DNA of 45,406 nucleotides from Paenibacillus jilunlii (GCF_900102965.1 NZ_FNGM01000005.1:1-45406), one strand, 5' to 3'; counted from the first letter of the stretch, positions 16,153 through 25,250 are shown. Translations and numbers: made by a program. Notes: generated by a model from the letters alone, not told the origin.

Positions 16153-19100
16153 TTATTCTATCGGATTCTCCAGCAGATTCACGATTAAGGCCACCGCTTC
16201 TGCCCGCGTGGCAACCCGGTGAGGGGCAAACCGGTTCTGGCCGGTGCCATTTACCAGAGATCTGTCTACGGCGGCTGCTATATAAGGGGCTGCCCATTTA
16301 GGAACATCGCCGGCATCTGTAAAAGTTAGCTTGGCCTGCGTATCTACCTTTATTCCCAGAGCCCTTACAATCATCACAGTTAATTCTGAACGGGTCAGCT
16401 TTTGCTCCGGCCGGAAGGTTCCGTCAGCATATCCGCTGACAATTCCGGCTGAGATGGCTTGTGCCGCATAGGGTCTAGCCCACACCGGGATTTTATCCAT
16501 ATCTTTAAAAGCTCCGGTGCTGCTGTTATCCGGAAGCTTCAGCGCACGGGCAAGCATCGTGATGAATTCAGCCCGGTTCACCTCCCGGTTCGGACGGAAG
16601 GTATTGTCGGCATACCCGTTGACAAAGCCGGCCTCAAGCGCTTTTTGAATAGCCGAAGCCGCCCAGTGAGTGCCTATGTCCGTTAATACTGGATTCGTCG
16701 ACGGACGGTCTACGTTGCCAGCTGGTGAAGATGATGGGACAGCGGCAGCTGTCGATGTTGGTGCTGGAGAAGCAGAATGTGTCGGCGCCGGTGTGGATGC
16801 CGGTGTCCATCCAGTTGAACCGCCAGGTACCGGTGTTGCCGTCGGCGTTGGTGTTGGCGTAGCAGGAGCAGGCGTCGGTGTAGCCGGTGCCGGAGTTGGT
16901 ACCTCCGGTGTCGGTGTCCCTCCCCCGTCGCTCTTCTTCTTGATGATGCCAAACTGTTCAATAATGTAGGGCTTTGCATCGTTCTTGTTCTGGTCAATTT
17001 CATAGGACACTGCCGTCAGCTTGTCTCCATTGACTGTAATGCCCACGAAGTTCTGGATCTGTCCGCGCTTTGGACGCGAGCTGTCGCTAGGGTCCGGCCC
17101 GTACGGTGCAGCATGGTTTTCGTCAGCAGCTTCAAAGAGATCGTAATAGGCTTTTCCCAGCTCTGGTTTCTGGTTCTTGTAATACACCTTTGCCCCGGCT
17201 GTGGCTGGAATCAGATAGATGGAGCCATCCGGATTCACCGTATATTCCACGGTTGTCCCGTTCAAGGTCTCGGTGATTTTCTGCGTGGCTGCAGCGGTTC
17301 CATCTGCCTTGACTGGTTTGGTACGTGCATAGATATGATCATGTCCCTGCAATACAAAATCGATGCCAAGCTCCGCCATAAGCGGCGCAATTTTCGTTCT
17401 TACCCCGTTGGCGCCGATAATGTCTTTGTCGGTAGCGTGATTGGAAGTTGTATAAGGACCTTTATGAATGTTGACAATAATCCAGCGGGCACCGGCTTTT
17501 TGGGCCGACTGCACATCTGCTTTGAGCCATTCTACCTGGTCTGCGCTGAAATTGGCATACATGCCGGAATCTTCGTTGCTGTTCAGTACTACGAAATGGG
17601 CATTGCTGTAATCATAAGAATAATAGGCTCCGGTTTCTGTCGCCGATCCTGGCGCCTCCTGAATATTAAAATGCTCATAGAACGCATTGGCTTCATCCTC
17701 ATGATTGCCCGCAGAAGGAGCTATTGTGGTATGGAGCAGACTGTTCTGAGAATGACCCAGCAGCCAGTCCCATTGCGTTTCTTTGGTTCCAGTGTCTACA
17801 ATATCTCCGTTATGAACTACAAAATGTGCGTCGGGCACTGTTTCCAGAGCTTTGGCAAGGGTCTGTGACGACAAAATCGCTTCATCCTCAGACTTCGCCT
17901 GTGTATCCGCAAGGTCAACGAATGTGAATGCTCCCGATTCAGGCGCTGTACGGAAGGTTCCCGCTGCACTCCAGATTCCCAGCAGTTTGTCGCCCACGCG
18001 GAAATAATAGGAGGTGTCGGCTTTCAGCCCCGTAGCTTCCGCCTTGTGCACCATCTCTTCCTTGGCATTTGTAGAAACCGCGGAACGGCCGCTGAATGTT
18101 ATAGCTTTGGTAAAGTCAGGTGTATCCTGGGTCAACTCTGTTACTTGCAAGTCACTATTCTTCGAGATCAGTGGTGTATACCAAGTGAAGCCCTTTGAAC
18201 TGAGGGAATCACCATGAAAGGTAACGGTCACTTTACTCACGGCTGGCCGGCCGGCAATCACCGCTTCTGAATGATTTCGGCCGCTTACCGCCTTGATCAC
18301 AAATTGGTAATTCTGTGCAGGATCTGAGTTGTCTACCGTATAGCTGTAGGCGGTTTTTCCGGATTCAGTAGAAACTAACGTATTCCAGTTGGCTCCAAGG
18401 AGATCATTCTGCTCATACACACGGTAACCCGATACCGGCAGCTCCGTATCAGGGGCCTCCCAGGTCAATGTGATCTTGCCGTCTGCGCCTGCAACCATCT
18501 GCGCATTTCGGACACCGGGAACGGCCGCATCCGATTTATGAATGCTGTATTCGTCGTAGAGGTCTGTAGTTCCTCCGGTTATTGTAGTATAAGCCTTGTA
18601 GCTTAATTCGTCCTCTGTAACGGTAAACCCAGTGAACATTTCCTTGCCGGGCTGTCCGTATTTAGCTGCAAAAGGGAAAGGCCCCGAAGCAACGTTGTAT
18701 TTCTTGTTGCCTGCGGCATTGGTAATCAGATAGAGCGTCCCGTCAGGGTCTGTAACCGTACCTGCTGAATCCGGAACAACGTCCGTTAAAGGCACATTAT
18801 TCAGCATCTGATAGCTTCTGGCGTATGTATGATCATGTCCGCCAATAACCATATCGATGCCAAGCTCATCGAAGACTTTCGTCAATTCAGAACGATAGAA
18901 TAGAACATCCTTATCATTGGTGTGATTGGCTACTGAATATGGGGATTTGTGCAGCAGCACAATCTTCCATTTCTTGTCTGACTTTGCCACCTCACTGCGC
19001 AGCCACTCCACTTGCTTATAGTAGATTTCATTATTCAAGGCATTGGAGCTTGTTCCGTAATACTCTGTGTTAAGAACCATGAAGTGCGCCGGTCCATAAT

Positions 19101-20487
19101 TGAATGAATATACCGAACCATCCGGTTTAGCACCGGTATTGGAAACATTGGGCAGATTGAAATGTCCGGTAAAATTGCTGTAGTTCTTGCTCTCATGATT
19201 GCCAACCAGAGGAACCAGCGGAATGTTCTCCAGAATATCCTTTGGCTTCCCGAAGAACCAGCCCCATTGCTCTTCCAAATCTCCGTTATCCACCAAATCT
19301 CCTGAATTCAGAATAAACTCCGCATCCGGGAATTTGCTGACTCCCTCTTGCAGGGTGTGGTTCCAGATCTCAAAATCCGGTTCGGTGGTACCCTGGGAAT
19401 CTGTAGTGTAAATAAACTGATAGGAAGAGTTGTCCGCAGCTTCTGTCGTGAAGGTTCCAATCTCACTCCAGTTTCCGTCTTGTCCATCACCGGCCCGGTA
19501 AGCATATTTTGTGCCCGGACGAAGATTGTCCGCAATGACTTTATGGCTGGATATGGCTGAAGTGTTCCCGGCGGACTTGTCCGCTTTGGACGGATAGACG
19601 CTGGCAACCGACGAAGTTCCTTCAAAGGTCAGCAGTCCATCCGCAGGAAACCCGCCGTCCGTTACTTTGGAGGCTTCCACCACTTCCAGCTTCGTGCCTG
19701 TCACCGTCTCCGGGGCATACCAGGCAAACCCCATGCTGGTCTGCGGATTCCCGTTAAAGGTCAGTGCGATCGATTCCGGCTTGCCTTTGCCAGGTTGCAC
19801 AGGTTCTGCCGCCGGATAAGCTATCAGGCTCATATCCCAATACAGATCTGAACTGGTTGCATTTGCTTGATGAACTTCAGCCGCAAGTTCGTTGTTGCCC
19901 TCCTTGAGATTCGCCTTCACAAGGTCTGTCAGATTGACCTTGGAGACATTGGGATCGCTATTGGAGTAAGTGCTCTGGGTTAAATAATTAATCGCTCCAG
20001 CAGGCATGCCTTCACGGTAGATTTCAGTACCGTTCAAATACAAGACGATACCGTCATCAAATGCAATGGTTCCTTCGAACTTCTCAAAACCTTTTATTTG
20101 CTCCAAGCTCACATTGACATTCGTACGAAAATACGTGGTCCGGTACTTATCCGATTTATTGCTGCCATAGCTTATATTTGTCTTCAGACCACCAAATACG
20201 GTGGTACTGACTCCAGTGCCATTATCCTTGTATCCCAAAGGTGCCTGTCCCGTATTCCAGTTGGAATCGTCATAGACAGCCTGCCACACCGTGCCTTGAT
20301 CGGTTCCATCATCAGCATACTTCCACAATGAATTTCCTTCCAGCAATGTAAAAGGCTGATTTGCCTGACTCTGCAGCATTTCCTCGTTGGTATTCTCTGC
20401 CAAAGCCTGCAATCCATTGGTTGCAAAGCCCAATACCATGATCAAAACCAGCGCCACTGAAAGTGACTTGTTAATAAGATTCCTCAA
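16153..20487 (-). CDS. S-layer-anchored protein with two purple-acid-phosphatase-like metallophosphatase modules
   Basis: A 1444-residue exported protein. Order: signal peptide (1-31), a beta-rich N-terminal domain (about 45-230), PAP-type Fn3 domain, calcineurin-like phosphoesterase 1 (SGDLVDNG, VGNHE, LLHKSPYS, GGHDHTYAR), an Fn3 domain (about 665-750), a second PAP-type Fn3, phosphoesterase 2 (HNGDIVDTG, SAGNHED, NIHKGPYT, QGHDHIYAR), a Pro/Thr/Ala linker of PTPAPATP-like repeats (about 1205-1290) and three SLH domains. Both catalytic modules keep the metal-ligand motifs GDxxD, GNHE and GHDH. SLH domains bind pyruvylated secondary wall polymer, so it acts at the cell surface, probably releasing phosphate from organic esters. 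The TTG start at 20487 follows AAGGAGG by seven bases. Confidence 0.93.
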   Translation of the reverse strand: MRNLINKSLSVALVLIMVLGFATNGLQALAENTNEEMLQSQANQPFTLLEGNSLWKYADDGTDQGTVWQAVYDDSNWNTGQAPLGYKDNGTGVSTTVFGGLKTNISYGSNKSDKYRTTYFRTNVNVSLEQIKGFEKFEGTIAFDDGIVLYLNGTEIYREGMPAGAINYLTQSTYSNSDPNVSKVNLTDLVKANLKEGNNELAAEVHQANATSSDLYWDMSLIAYPAAEPVQPGKGKPESIALTFNGNPQTSMGFAWYAPETVTGTKLEVVEASKVTDGGFPADGLLTFEGTSSVASVYPSKADKSAGNTSAISSHKVIADNLRPGTKYAYRAGDGQDGNWSEIGTFTTEAADNSSYQFIYTTDSQGTTEPDFEIWNHTLQEGVSKFPDAEFILNSGDLVDNGDLEEQWGWFFGKPKDILENIPLVPLVGNHESKNYSNFTGHFNLPNVSNTGAKPDGSVYSFNYGPAHFMVLNTEYYGTSSNALNNEIYYKQVEWLRSEVAKSDKKWKIVLLHKSPYSVANHTNDKDVLFYRSELTKVFDELGIDMVIGGHDHTYARSYQMLNNVPLTDVVPDSAGTVTDPDGTLYLITNAAGNKKYNVASGPFPFAAKYGQPGKEMFTGFTVTEDELSYKAYTTITGGTTDLYDEYSIHKSDAAVPGVRNAQMVAGADGKITLTWEAPDTELPVSGYRVYEQNDLLGANWNTLVSTESGKTAYSYTVDNSDPAQNYQFVIKAVSGRNHSEAVIAGRPAVSKVTVTFHGDSLSSKGFTWYTPLISKNSDLQVTELTQDTPDFTKAITFSGRSAVSTNAKEEMVHKAEATGLKADTSYYFRVGDKLLGIWSAAGTFRTAPESGAFTFVDLADTQAKSEDEAILSSQTLAKALETVPDAHFVVHNGDIVDTGTKETQWDWLLGHSQNSLLHTTIAPSAGNHEDEANAFYEHFNIQEAPGSATETGAYYSYDYSNAHFVVLNSNEDSGMYANFSADQVEWLKADVQSAQKAGARWIIVNIHKGPYTTSNHATDKDIIGANGVRTKIAPLMAELGIDFVLQGHDHIYARTKPVKADGTAAATQKITETLNGTTVEYTVNPDGSIYLIPATAGAKVYYKNQKPELGKAYYDLFEAADENHAAPYGPDPSDSSRPKRGQIQNFVGITVNGDKLTAVSYEIDQNKNDAKPYIIEQFGIIKKKSDGGGTPTPEVPTPAPATPTPAPATPTPTPTATPVPGGSTGWTPASTPAPTHSASPAPTSTAAAVPSSSPAGNVDRPSTNPVLTDIGTHWAASAIQKALEAGFVNGYADNTFRPNREVNRAEFITMLARALKLPDNSSTGAFKDMDKIPVWARPYAAQAISAGIVSGYADGTFRPEQKLTRSELTVMIVRALGIKVDTQAKLTFTDAGDVPKWAAPYIAAAVDRSLVNGTGQNRFAPHRVATRAEAVALIVNLLENPIE

Positions 20488-20645
20488 TTCATTGCCTCCT
20501 TATTCGTAAACATTATTATTTGCATACCGGTTTATTCTAACTGGAAAATGTTTTCATTATGTTCACACAAGAATAGCTTTACGTAAAAACCTCCCAAGGC
20601 AAATTGAGAAACTACCAATTAGGTTGTTGAAGGTTGTGGATTCAT

Positions 20646-20697
20646 AAAAAAATCCCCTCCTGAGGTAAATGGCTGAAGCTTACCTTGGGAGAGGATT
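20646..20697 (-). terminator. Terminator downstream of the DUF1801 gene
   Basis: Arms 20651-20668 and 20680-20697 pair at 16 of 18 positions around an 11-nt loop, and seven T follow on the minus strand. It ends the DUF1801 transcript (stop at 20778). The rest of the 290-bp gap 20488-20777 shows no gene and no phosphatase promoter I can defend. Confidence 0.8.
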
Positions 20698-20777
20698 ATT
20701 TCACAATATTCAGTTATCCGGGTTATCCGTCATTCTCATATCGTACCAAACATGTCTACTCCGAAAATCAGTCAATG

Positions 20778-21119
20778 CTACAGTGTACTGGAAGCCTGAA
20801 CCAGCAGACTGGAAAGCAGATCGTAATCGGGTGTATCCTCTTTTCGGATTTTTAGCCATTTCCTTTCTTCTGGCCCTTCAAAGCCTTCCGGAACCGTTAG
20901 TCCGGATGCATTCATGATCATGAAGGTAATGGCATCTTTCGATGGTGAAATAACCGCCGCATAATGTCCATTTTTCAGAAAATGGGGCTTTTTGTATTGA
21001 ATGCGCTCTTCGGCTTCCGGAATTGCTTGATGCACCATCTGCCGGAGCCGGTTGCTGACCTCAATTTGCCATGGTTGACTAAGATTAAGGATAAATGCAG
21101 AAACTTCTTCGTTCATCAT
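20778..21119 (-). CDS. DUF1801 (YdhG/YjhX-like) domain protein
   Basis: A 113-residue single-domain protein of the DUF1801 fold. Typical phrases are LRQMVHQAIPEAEERIQYKKPHF near residues 25-47, then YAAVISPSKDAITFMI and a C-terminal LLVQA helix. Family members are small alpha/beta cytosolic proteins of unclear function, sometimes linked to iron-related genes. It sits 29 bp after the TetR gene and shares its transcript, so its expression is probably under that regulator. It begins with two ATG codons; AAAGGAG is about 11 bases before the first. Confidence 0.85.
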   Translation of the reverse strand: MMNEEVSAFILNLSQPWQIEVSNRLRQMVHQAIPEAEERIQYKKPHFLKNGHYAAVISPSKDAITFMIMNASGLTVPEGFEGPEERKWLKIRKEDTPDYDLLSSLLVQASSTL

Positions 21120-21148
21120 TTCTTTTGCAGCTCCTTTTCACATTGTTC

Positions 21149-21739
21149 TTAAGGAATAGAAAGAGACTTGACGAAGATCTTCACGTTCTCTTGTATGAAC
21201 TGATCAAGGCTGATGCCAGGATAGTTGTTCCCTGCTTCCAAATCATTAATGAACGCTCCATATTGCGCCATCATGAATGTGAATGCCTGCATGGCCGGGT
21301 TTGAACAAGCTGCCATCCCTTTTTCGTTCATCTTGTTGAAGTATTCGGTCAGAAACGTCAACAGCTGGCGGGGATGCTGCAAGCGGCGTTCTTTAAATCC
21401 CGGAATATGACCTTCATCCTGTATGGCTATCTGTATCAGCTTCCGGTCACGGTTCATGATCTCATGATATTTTTTGCTTATGGATAAGAGATCACTTTCT
21501 AACTCCCACACAAGCTTCCCGCTAAAAAATACCCGCATCTCCTCGGCGTATTGAAAACGTTCAAGCGCGGATTCAAGCAGATTCTGCTTGCTTCCAAAAT
21601 GCCGGAACAGCGTTTTTTCGCTTAATCCGGCGGCTGCGGCGATTTCCTGCGTCGTGACACCGTTGTAGCCTTTTTCCGAGATCAGATCGATCGCAGCATG
21701 CAACAATTTCTCCGTACTCCCTTGCTTAGTTGGACGCAT
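21149..21739 (-). CDS. TetR/AcrR-family repressor with self-operator
   Basis: A 196-residue protein. Residues 10-55 form the TetR helix-turn-helix (LISEKGYNGVTTQEIAAAAGLSEKTLFRHFGSK is split over two helices and the recognition helix); the rest is a variable ligand/dimer domain. ATG at 21739 follows AAGGGA. Its promoter and an 18-bp palindromic operator lie just upstream, giving clear autoregulation. It is followed by the DUF1801 gene. The upstream YhgE-like gene is read from a different promoter. The ligand is unknown. Confidence 0.93.
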   Translation of the reverse strand: MRPTKQGSTEKLLHAAIDLISEKGYNGVTTQEIAAAAGLSEKTLFRHFGSKQNLLESALERFQYAEEMRVFFSGKLVWELESDLLSISKKYHEIMNRDRKLIQIAIQDEGHIPGFKERRLQHPRQLLTFLTEYFNKMNEKGMAACSNPAMQAFTFMMAQYGAFINDLEAGNNYPGISLDQFIQENVKIFVKSLSIP

Positions 21740-21775
21740 GGTCAGTTCCCTTTCGGTAGGATATGCTGCAATGTC

Positions 21776-21793
21776 TGTCAGTAATGACTGACA
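21776..21793. promoter_or_regulatory. TetR operator (palindrome) in the TetR promoter
   Basis: TGTCAGT, 4-nt centre AATG, ACTGACA: perfect 7-bp half sites in an 18-bp element. It begins two bases past the -10 box of the TetR promoter, so a bound dimer would block initiation. Confidence 0.8.
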
Positions 21794-21795
21794 TT

Positions 21796-21824
21796 ATAAT
21801 AGCCCAGAATTATCCTCCGGTCAA
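21796..21824 (-). promoter_or_regulatory. SigA promoter of the TetR-DUF1801 unit
   Basis: Minus strand -35 TTGACC (21819-21824), 17-bp spacer, -10 TATTAT (21796-21801). Transcription would start inside the palindromic operator. Confidence 0.8.
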
Positions 21825-21836
21825 GTTTCTGCATCA

Positions 21837-22994
21837 TCACGCCGTTCGGGAACGTCTGAAGGCAGAGGCAAGCAAGACCAGCAGGCCGCCAGTGCCGATC
21901 CAGATTAGGATAAATGTCGGATGGTTCATGCGCAGCCTTTGCCCAAAGAAAAGCAACTCGCGCAGCCCATCTACCATGAAGCGCATCGGCAGCCACGATA
22001 GTATCCAATTGCGGTAAAACGGAGATAAAAACTCCGGACCGAAACTAAGGAGCGGCGCACCGAAGAATAGGAGCAGTACAAAAATAATCATGCCTTTTAA
22101 TCCAATCCAAGCGAAAACAGCAGCTATCATGAGGAAAAATGCTAAATAAGCAATTGCCAGGAATATAGCGGTATCCGTGAAATGAGAAATGTGTACCCCC
22201 AAGCTCCCGGCGAACCAAGTGAAGCTAAATCCAGCCGCCAAAGCGATGACCGTTCCCCAAATGACCTGGATTATATTCGCCCGGACCCGCTCTTTACGAT
22301 TCATGTAATTTTGTTTATTTTTGACAAGCAAGAAAACCACGTTTCCAATTAGACTCGCCATCCACAAAGGTTGTAGCATCAAAACCGGTGAATTCCCGTT
22401 TCCATTATGCGTACCGGTTGCATTCACATTAATGATTTCGCTGACGATGGGTGAAGCTAATGCAGCGGCTTGTTTTGTCGAGAGCATAGCGCCCTGCTGA
22501 CCGATAGCCGCTAATAGCTCAGCACGCAGCTTCTCATTCATGCTATTAACCGCTTGATTTAGCATTTGCCCAGCCATACTTGATGCTGATGCATTCATAC
22601 CTTGGTTGATATAAATCTGCATCCGGGGTGAAGAAGGGTCCGGCGTCATAAGCGATGCCTGCTTCCCGCTGAAATCCTTGGAAATCACTAATGCAGCATA
22701 ATATTCTTGGTTATCGAGTCCGGCCTTTACTTCTGCTTCACTGCCCGCTTCGATCCATTTTACCGCTGGCTCTCCATCCGGATTAGCCCAGGTTTCTGAC
22801 TGAATATCAGACACTATCATCTTGCCCGTATTTACTCCTGGAGTCGCCAAGCCTTGATCCTCATTCACAATAGCAATGGGCAAGTTACGGGGAGCCGGAT
22901 TGAGGCCAGGAATCATGGCCAGACTAAAAATGAAGATAACTGCAATAACGATAACGGGTAAAGTAACAATTAATTTGTTTTTGAATAAACGCAT
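21837..22994 (-). CDS. YhgE/Pip-like ABC-2-type membrane protein
   Basis: A 385-residue membrane protein. One N-terminal transmembrane segment (9-29) is followed by a long extracytoplasmic region with the family phrase NLPIAIVNEDQG (about 37-48) and EYYAALVISKDFSG, then about five transmembrane helices from residue 205 to the end. This layout is that of the YhgE/Pip and DUF3533 group, related to ABC-2 permeases and often found in stress, drug or type VII-linked contexts. No ATPase is encoded nearby. It starts 4 bp after the NTF2-like gene without a good ribosome site, so translation is probably coupled. Substrate unknown. Confidence 0.8.
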   Translation of the reverse strand: MRLFKNKLIVTLPVIVIAVIFIFSLAMIPGLNPAPRNLPIAIVNEDQGLATPGVNTGKMIVSDIQSETWANPDGEPAVKWIEAGSEAEVKAGLDNQEYYAALVISKDFSGKQASLMTPDPSSPRMQIYINQGMNASASSMAGQMLNQAVNSMNEKLRAELLAAIGQQGAMLSTKQAAALASPIVSEIINVNATGTHNGNGNSPVLMLQPLWMASLIGNVVFLLVKNKQNYMNRKERVRANIIQVIWGTVIALAAGFSFTWFAGSLGVHISHFTDTAIFLAIAYLAFFLMIAAVFAWIGLKGMIIFVLLLFFGAPLLSFGPEFLSPFYRNWILSWLPMRFMVDGLRELLFFGQRLRMNHPTFILIWIGTGGLLVLLASAFRRSRTA

Positions 22995-22998
22995 ATGT

Positions 22999-23778
22999 TT
23001 AAAATCTACTGTTCTGATTTTTTCGTTTTTCTGCCGGCAGGATCGCCTCGATTACATCCCAATGCTCGGTGATCTTTTCATCCTCTACGCGGAACAAATC
23101 GTAAAAAGAGGTATGCTGACCATCAAAGAGGCCTTCACTCACTGTAAGCACAAAATCGCCTTGTCCGATAACCTGATGAAGATGAGTATATTGAAATTCA
23201 ATATTTTTCTCCTTCAGTCCCTGCATTGCAGCAACGACACCGGAAAGGCCGTCTGCAATATGCGGACTATGCTGAATGTAGTGATCCCCGGCAAAATAAG
23301 AGGCAAGCAAGTCCGGGTTCTTCCCAAACAAGATATTCTCGACATAGCTTTTGACGTATGCTTTATTCGCATCAGTTTTGTCGATATCCTTAATCGTCGC
23401 AGGTCCGTCAATCATCGTATGATTACTTGGTGTCTTTTCCACCCTATCCTGTATATTATCCCAGTGTTCGACGATCAGACCATTCTCAAACCGGAAAATA
23501 TCAAAGCCGATTTTGGGGCCAAAGAAATCATATTCAGAATGAAGGGCAACATAATCTCCGTCGGCTAAAATGCGCTTAATGCTTATCTTTGTACCGATTT
23601 CCTTTAAATGATCAAGCGCACCCAGCATAGCCGCACGGCCATCAGGTAAAGCCTGGTTGTGCTGAATATATTGATCCGGATGAATGTAATTCGTAATCGC
23701 CTCGGGATTGCCGCTCGCTAAGCTTTCCAGCACAGCGGTTGCCTTAAGTACAAGCTCATTTTGATTGTGTAATGTCAT
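22999..23778 (-). CDS. Tandem SnoaL/NTF2-like protein
   Basis: A 259-residue protein made of two copies of the SnoaL-like NTF2 fold: residues 5-125 (NYIHPDQYIQHNQALPDGRAAM, DIFRFENGLIVEHWD) and 140-250 (SYFAGDHYIQHSPHIADGLSGV, DLFRVEDEKITEHWD). The repeated YIQH and EHWD residues line the pocket. Such proteins are small-molecule isomerases, hydrolases or binding proteins; the substrate is not readable. ATG at 23778 follows AAGGAGG. It is the first gene of a two-gene unit with the YhgE-like protein, divergent from a TetR gene. Confidence 0.88.
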   Translation of the reverse strand: MTLHNQNELVLKATAVLESLASGNPEAITNYIHPDQYIQHNQALPDGRAAMLGALDHLKEIGTKISIKRILADGDYVALHSEYDFFGPKIGFDIFRFENGLIVEHWDNIQDRVEKTPSNHTMIDGPATIKDIDKTDANKAYVKSYVENILFGKNPDLLASYFAGDHYIQHSPHIADGLSGVVAAMQGLKEKNIEFQYTHLHQVIGQGDFVLTVSEGLFDGQHTSFYDLFRVEDEKITEHWDVIEAILPAEKRKNQNSRF

Positions 23779-23814
23779 TAGAATATCCTCCTTATTTTCT
23801 CAAATGGTAGTCAT

Positions 23815-23847
23815 TAGATAAATAATGAACGTCTTGTTGTTTATCTA
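23815..23847. promoter_or_regulatory. Inverted repeat, candidate operator for the divergent TetR
   Basis: TAGATAAA (23815-23822) and TTTATCTA (23840-23847) are perfect inverted arms 17 bp apart. They cover about +3 to +35 of the NTF2-like promoter, a suitable place for repression by the TetR protein encoded at 23977. The wide spacing is unusual for TetR, so this is tentative. Confidence 0.4.
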
Positions 23848-23857
23848 TCTTGCGCTC

Positions 23858-23886
23858 ATTATAATAAAGAAGAATATGACGCTCAA
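23858..23886 (-). promoter_or_regulatory. SigA promoter of the NTF2-like/YhgE-like unit
   Basis: Minus strand -35 TTGAGC (23881-23886), 17-bp spacer, perfect -10 TATAAT (23858-23863). Start near 23850, about 70 nt before the ATG at 23778. Confidence 0.75.
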
Positions 23887-23976
23887 TATTCAATATTTTT
23901 GAAATTGAAAGATAACATACAATCCAGATCACTTTGTCGCTTAACGACTCAAATTTAAGCAAGGAGAGCGCAAACA

Positions 23977-24582
23977 ATGAGCAAAAAAACCGATTTAAGA
24001 ATACTCCGTACTAAACAATCGATTCGAACGGCGTTTATTGCGCTTATTCAGGAAAAAGGATATGAAGCGATAACGATCCAGGATATTGCCGATCGGGCTA
24101 TGATCAATCGAAATACTTTTTATCTCCACTACGAAAACAAACCTGACTTATTAAATACATATATGGATGAGTTGTTGGGCGAATTAAAAAATGCAGTCGT
24201 TCTTTGTCCAATCAGCATGAATCCTTACAGTATTGCTATACTCGAAACAGTCATGCAAACTGTACTGGAACATATTTCGCGCAACACTTCTTTTTACTAT
24301 GCCATGTTAATTGAAGAGAATAGAATCTATATGTTCCAGGTGAAAATGGAAAATATCATAAAAGATAAATTAAATGAGGGGTGGAATCCTGCTGAGGGAA
24401 ATCCTCCTTTAGCGATATCTAAAGAATTGCTGTTCGAATACCTTGTATCGTCTTTCATGGGGATCATCATTTGGTGGGTTAAAAACGATCGGCCTCTTCC
24501 TGCGGGTGAAGTATCGTCTCAGTTCAGCAGACTCGTGGCCTACGGGCATTTGAAGGTTGCCGGTATCGCTTTTGAGGAATAA
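23977..24582 (+). CDS. TetR-family repressor divergent from NTF2-like/YhgE-like genes
   Basis: A 201-residue protein with the helix-turn-helix at 10-55 (GYEAITIQDIADRAMINRNTF, YLHYENK) and a C-terminal domain like those of the TetR_C_8/YxaF-type group (YLVSSFMGIIIWWVKNDRP). ATG at 23977 follows AAGGAGAG. It faces the NTF2-like gene across a 198-bp intergenic region with a strong promoter and an inverted repeat, the usual layout of a local repressor and its target. Its own promoter is not clear to me. Confidence 0.92.
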   Translation: MSKKTDLRILRTKQSIRTAFIALIQEKGYEAITIQDIADRAMINRNTFYLHYENKPDLLNTYMDELLGELKNAVVLCPISMNPYSIAILETVMQTVLEHISRNTSFYYAMLIEENRIYMFQVKMENIIKDKLNEGWNPAEGNPPLAISKELLFEYLVSSFMGIIIWWVKNDRPLPAGEVSSQFSRLVAYGHLKVAGIAFEE

Positions 24583-24634
24583 AAATTAGCGGTGGTGAAA
24601 TTAAAAACGCAGATATATGGGTTGTTTAACCGCG

Positions 24635-24666
24635 AAAAAAGCCATCTTTGGGAGATGGCCTTTTTT
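24635..24666. terminator. Bidirectional Rho-independent terminator
   Basis: GCCATCT (24641-24647), a 5-nt loop and AGATGGC (24653-24659), with six A on the left and six T on the right. It serves both convergent genes, the TetR gene ending at 24582 and the membrane protein gene ending at 24707. Confidence 0.9.
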
Positions 24667-24706
24667 AGGAACTAAGCATCAAAGCTTGGATCTGCTCCGG
24701 ATGAGG

Positions 24707-25171
24707 TTATCGTCCAGATAGCGATACTCCACTGGAGGCATTCATCTGTAGTTTTCTTGTCAGCTCCGGGTAGATACGGCCATACAGCTTCCGCCGCAGC
24801 ACCGAATGAAACACGGCCAGCACCAGGGTCACTACGATCAGCGCGGCGGGTACCAGATACAAGACGGGATGGTCCATGAAAAATCCGAAAACATCGTAGT
24901 CCCGGTCGATATAGCGTCCATAGATAAATGCAGCGGCCACAATCAGCAGCACTGGCAGGGCGAACAAACCGGACAGGATATTAACCCTGTTCATTTTCTT
25001 GTAAGTAGTTTGAAAAGTATTTTCGCCGAGATATTGTTCGAGCAGCATGCACTGCTTGTCGAAGGAATCGCTTTTTTGCACCGGCAGCTCGCTGTGCGTA
25101 ATATGCTTGTGCAGCAAATCCAACTGCTGGCTGAACTCCATCGTCCGCAGGAGAGTTCTTCCCACATTCAT
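24707..25171 (-). CDS. Uncharacterised two-helix membrane protein
   Basis: A 154-residue protein that I do not recognise. A soluble N-terminal 65 residues, rich in charged and Gln/Leu residues (FSQQLDLLHKHI, CMLLEQYLGE), is followed by transmembrane segments at about 67-87 and 105-127 and a basic tail. The ATG at 25171 was chosen because GGGAGG lies eight bases before it; the GTG at 25180 overlaps that ribosome site. It has its own promoter and shares a terminator with the convergent TetR gene. It has no obvious partner; the gene at 25426 is divergent. Confidence 0.6.
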   Translation of the reverse strand: MNVGRTLLRTMEFSQQLDLLHKHITHSELPVQKSDSFDKQCMLLEQYLGENTFQTTYKKMNRVNILSGLFALPVLLIVAAAFIYGRYIDRDYDVFGFFMDHPVLYLVPAALIVVTLVLAVFHSVLRRKLYGRIYPELTRKLQMNASSGVSLSGR

Positions 25172-25250
25172 TGTCGTCACCTCCCATCGTTTACAGATTC
25201 CGGCGGCATCATTCGGACATCAGATCCACGATTCTCCGGTCAACTATTGT

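Noticed and set aside
16700..16960. Repetitive DNA that could be a tandem repeat element
   Set aside because: It encodes the Pro/Thr/Ala linker of the S-layer protein, so the repetition is explained by the protein.
17113..17868. 251-codon plus-strand frame opposite the S-layer phosphatase
   Set aside because: Antisense to a protein with clear domains and motifs in the same region; no start signal.
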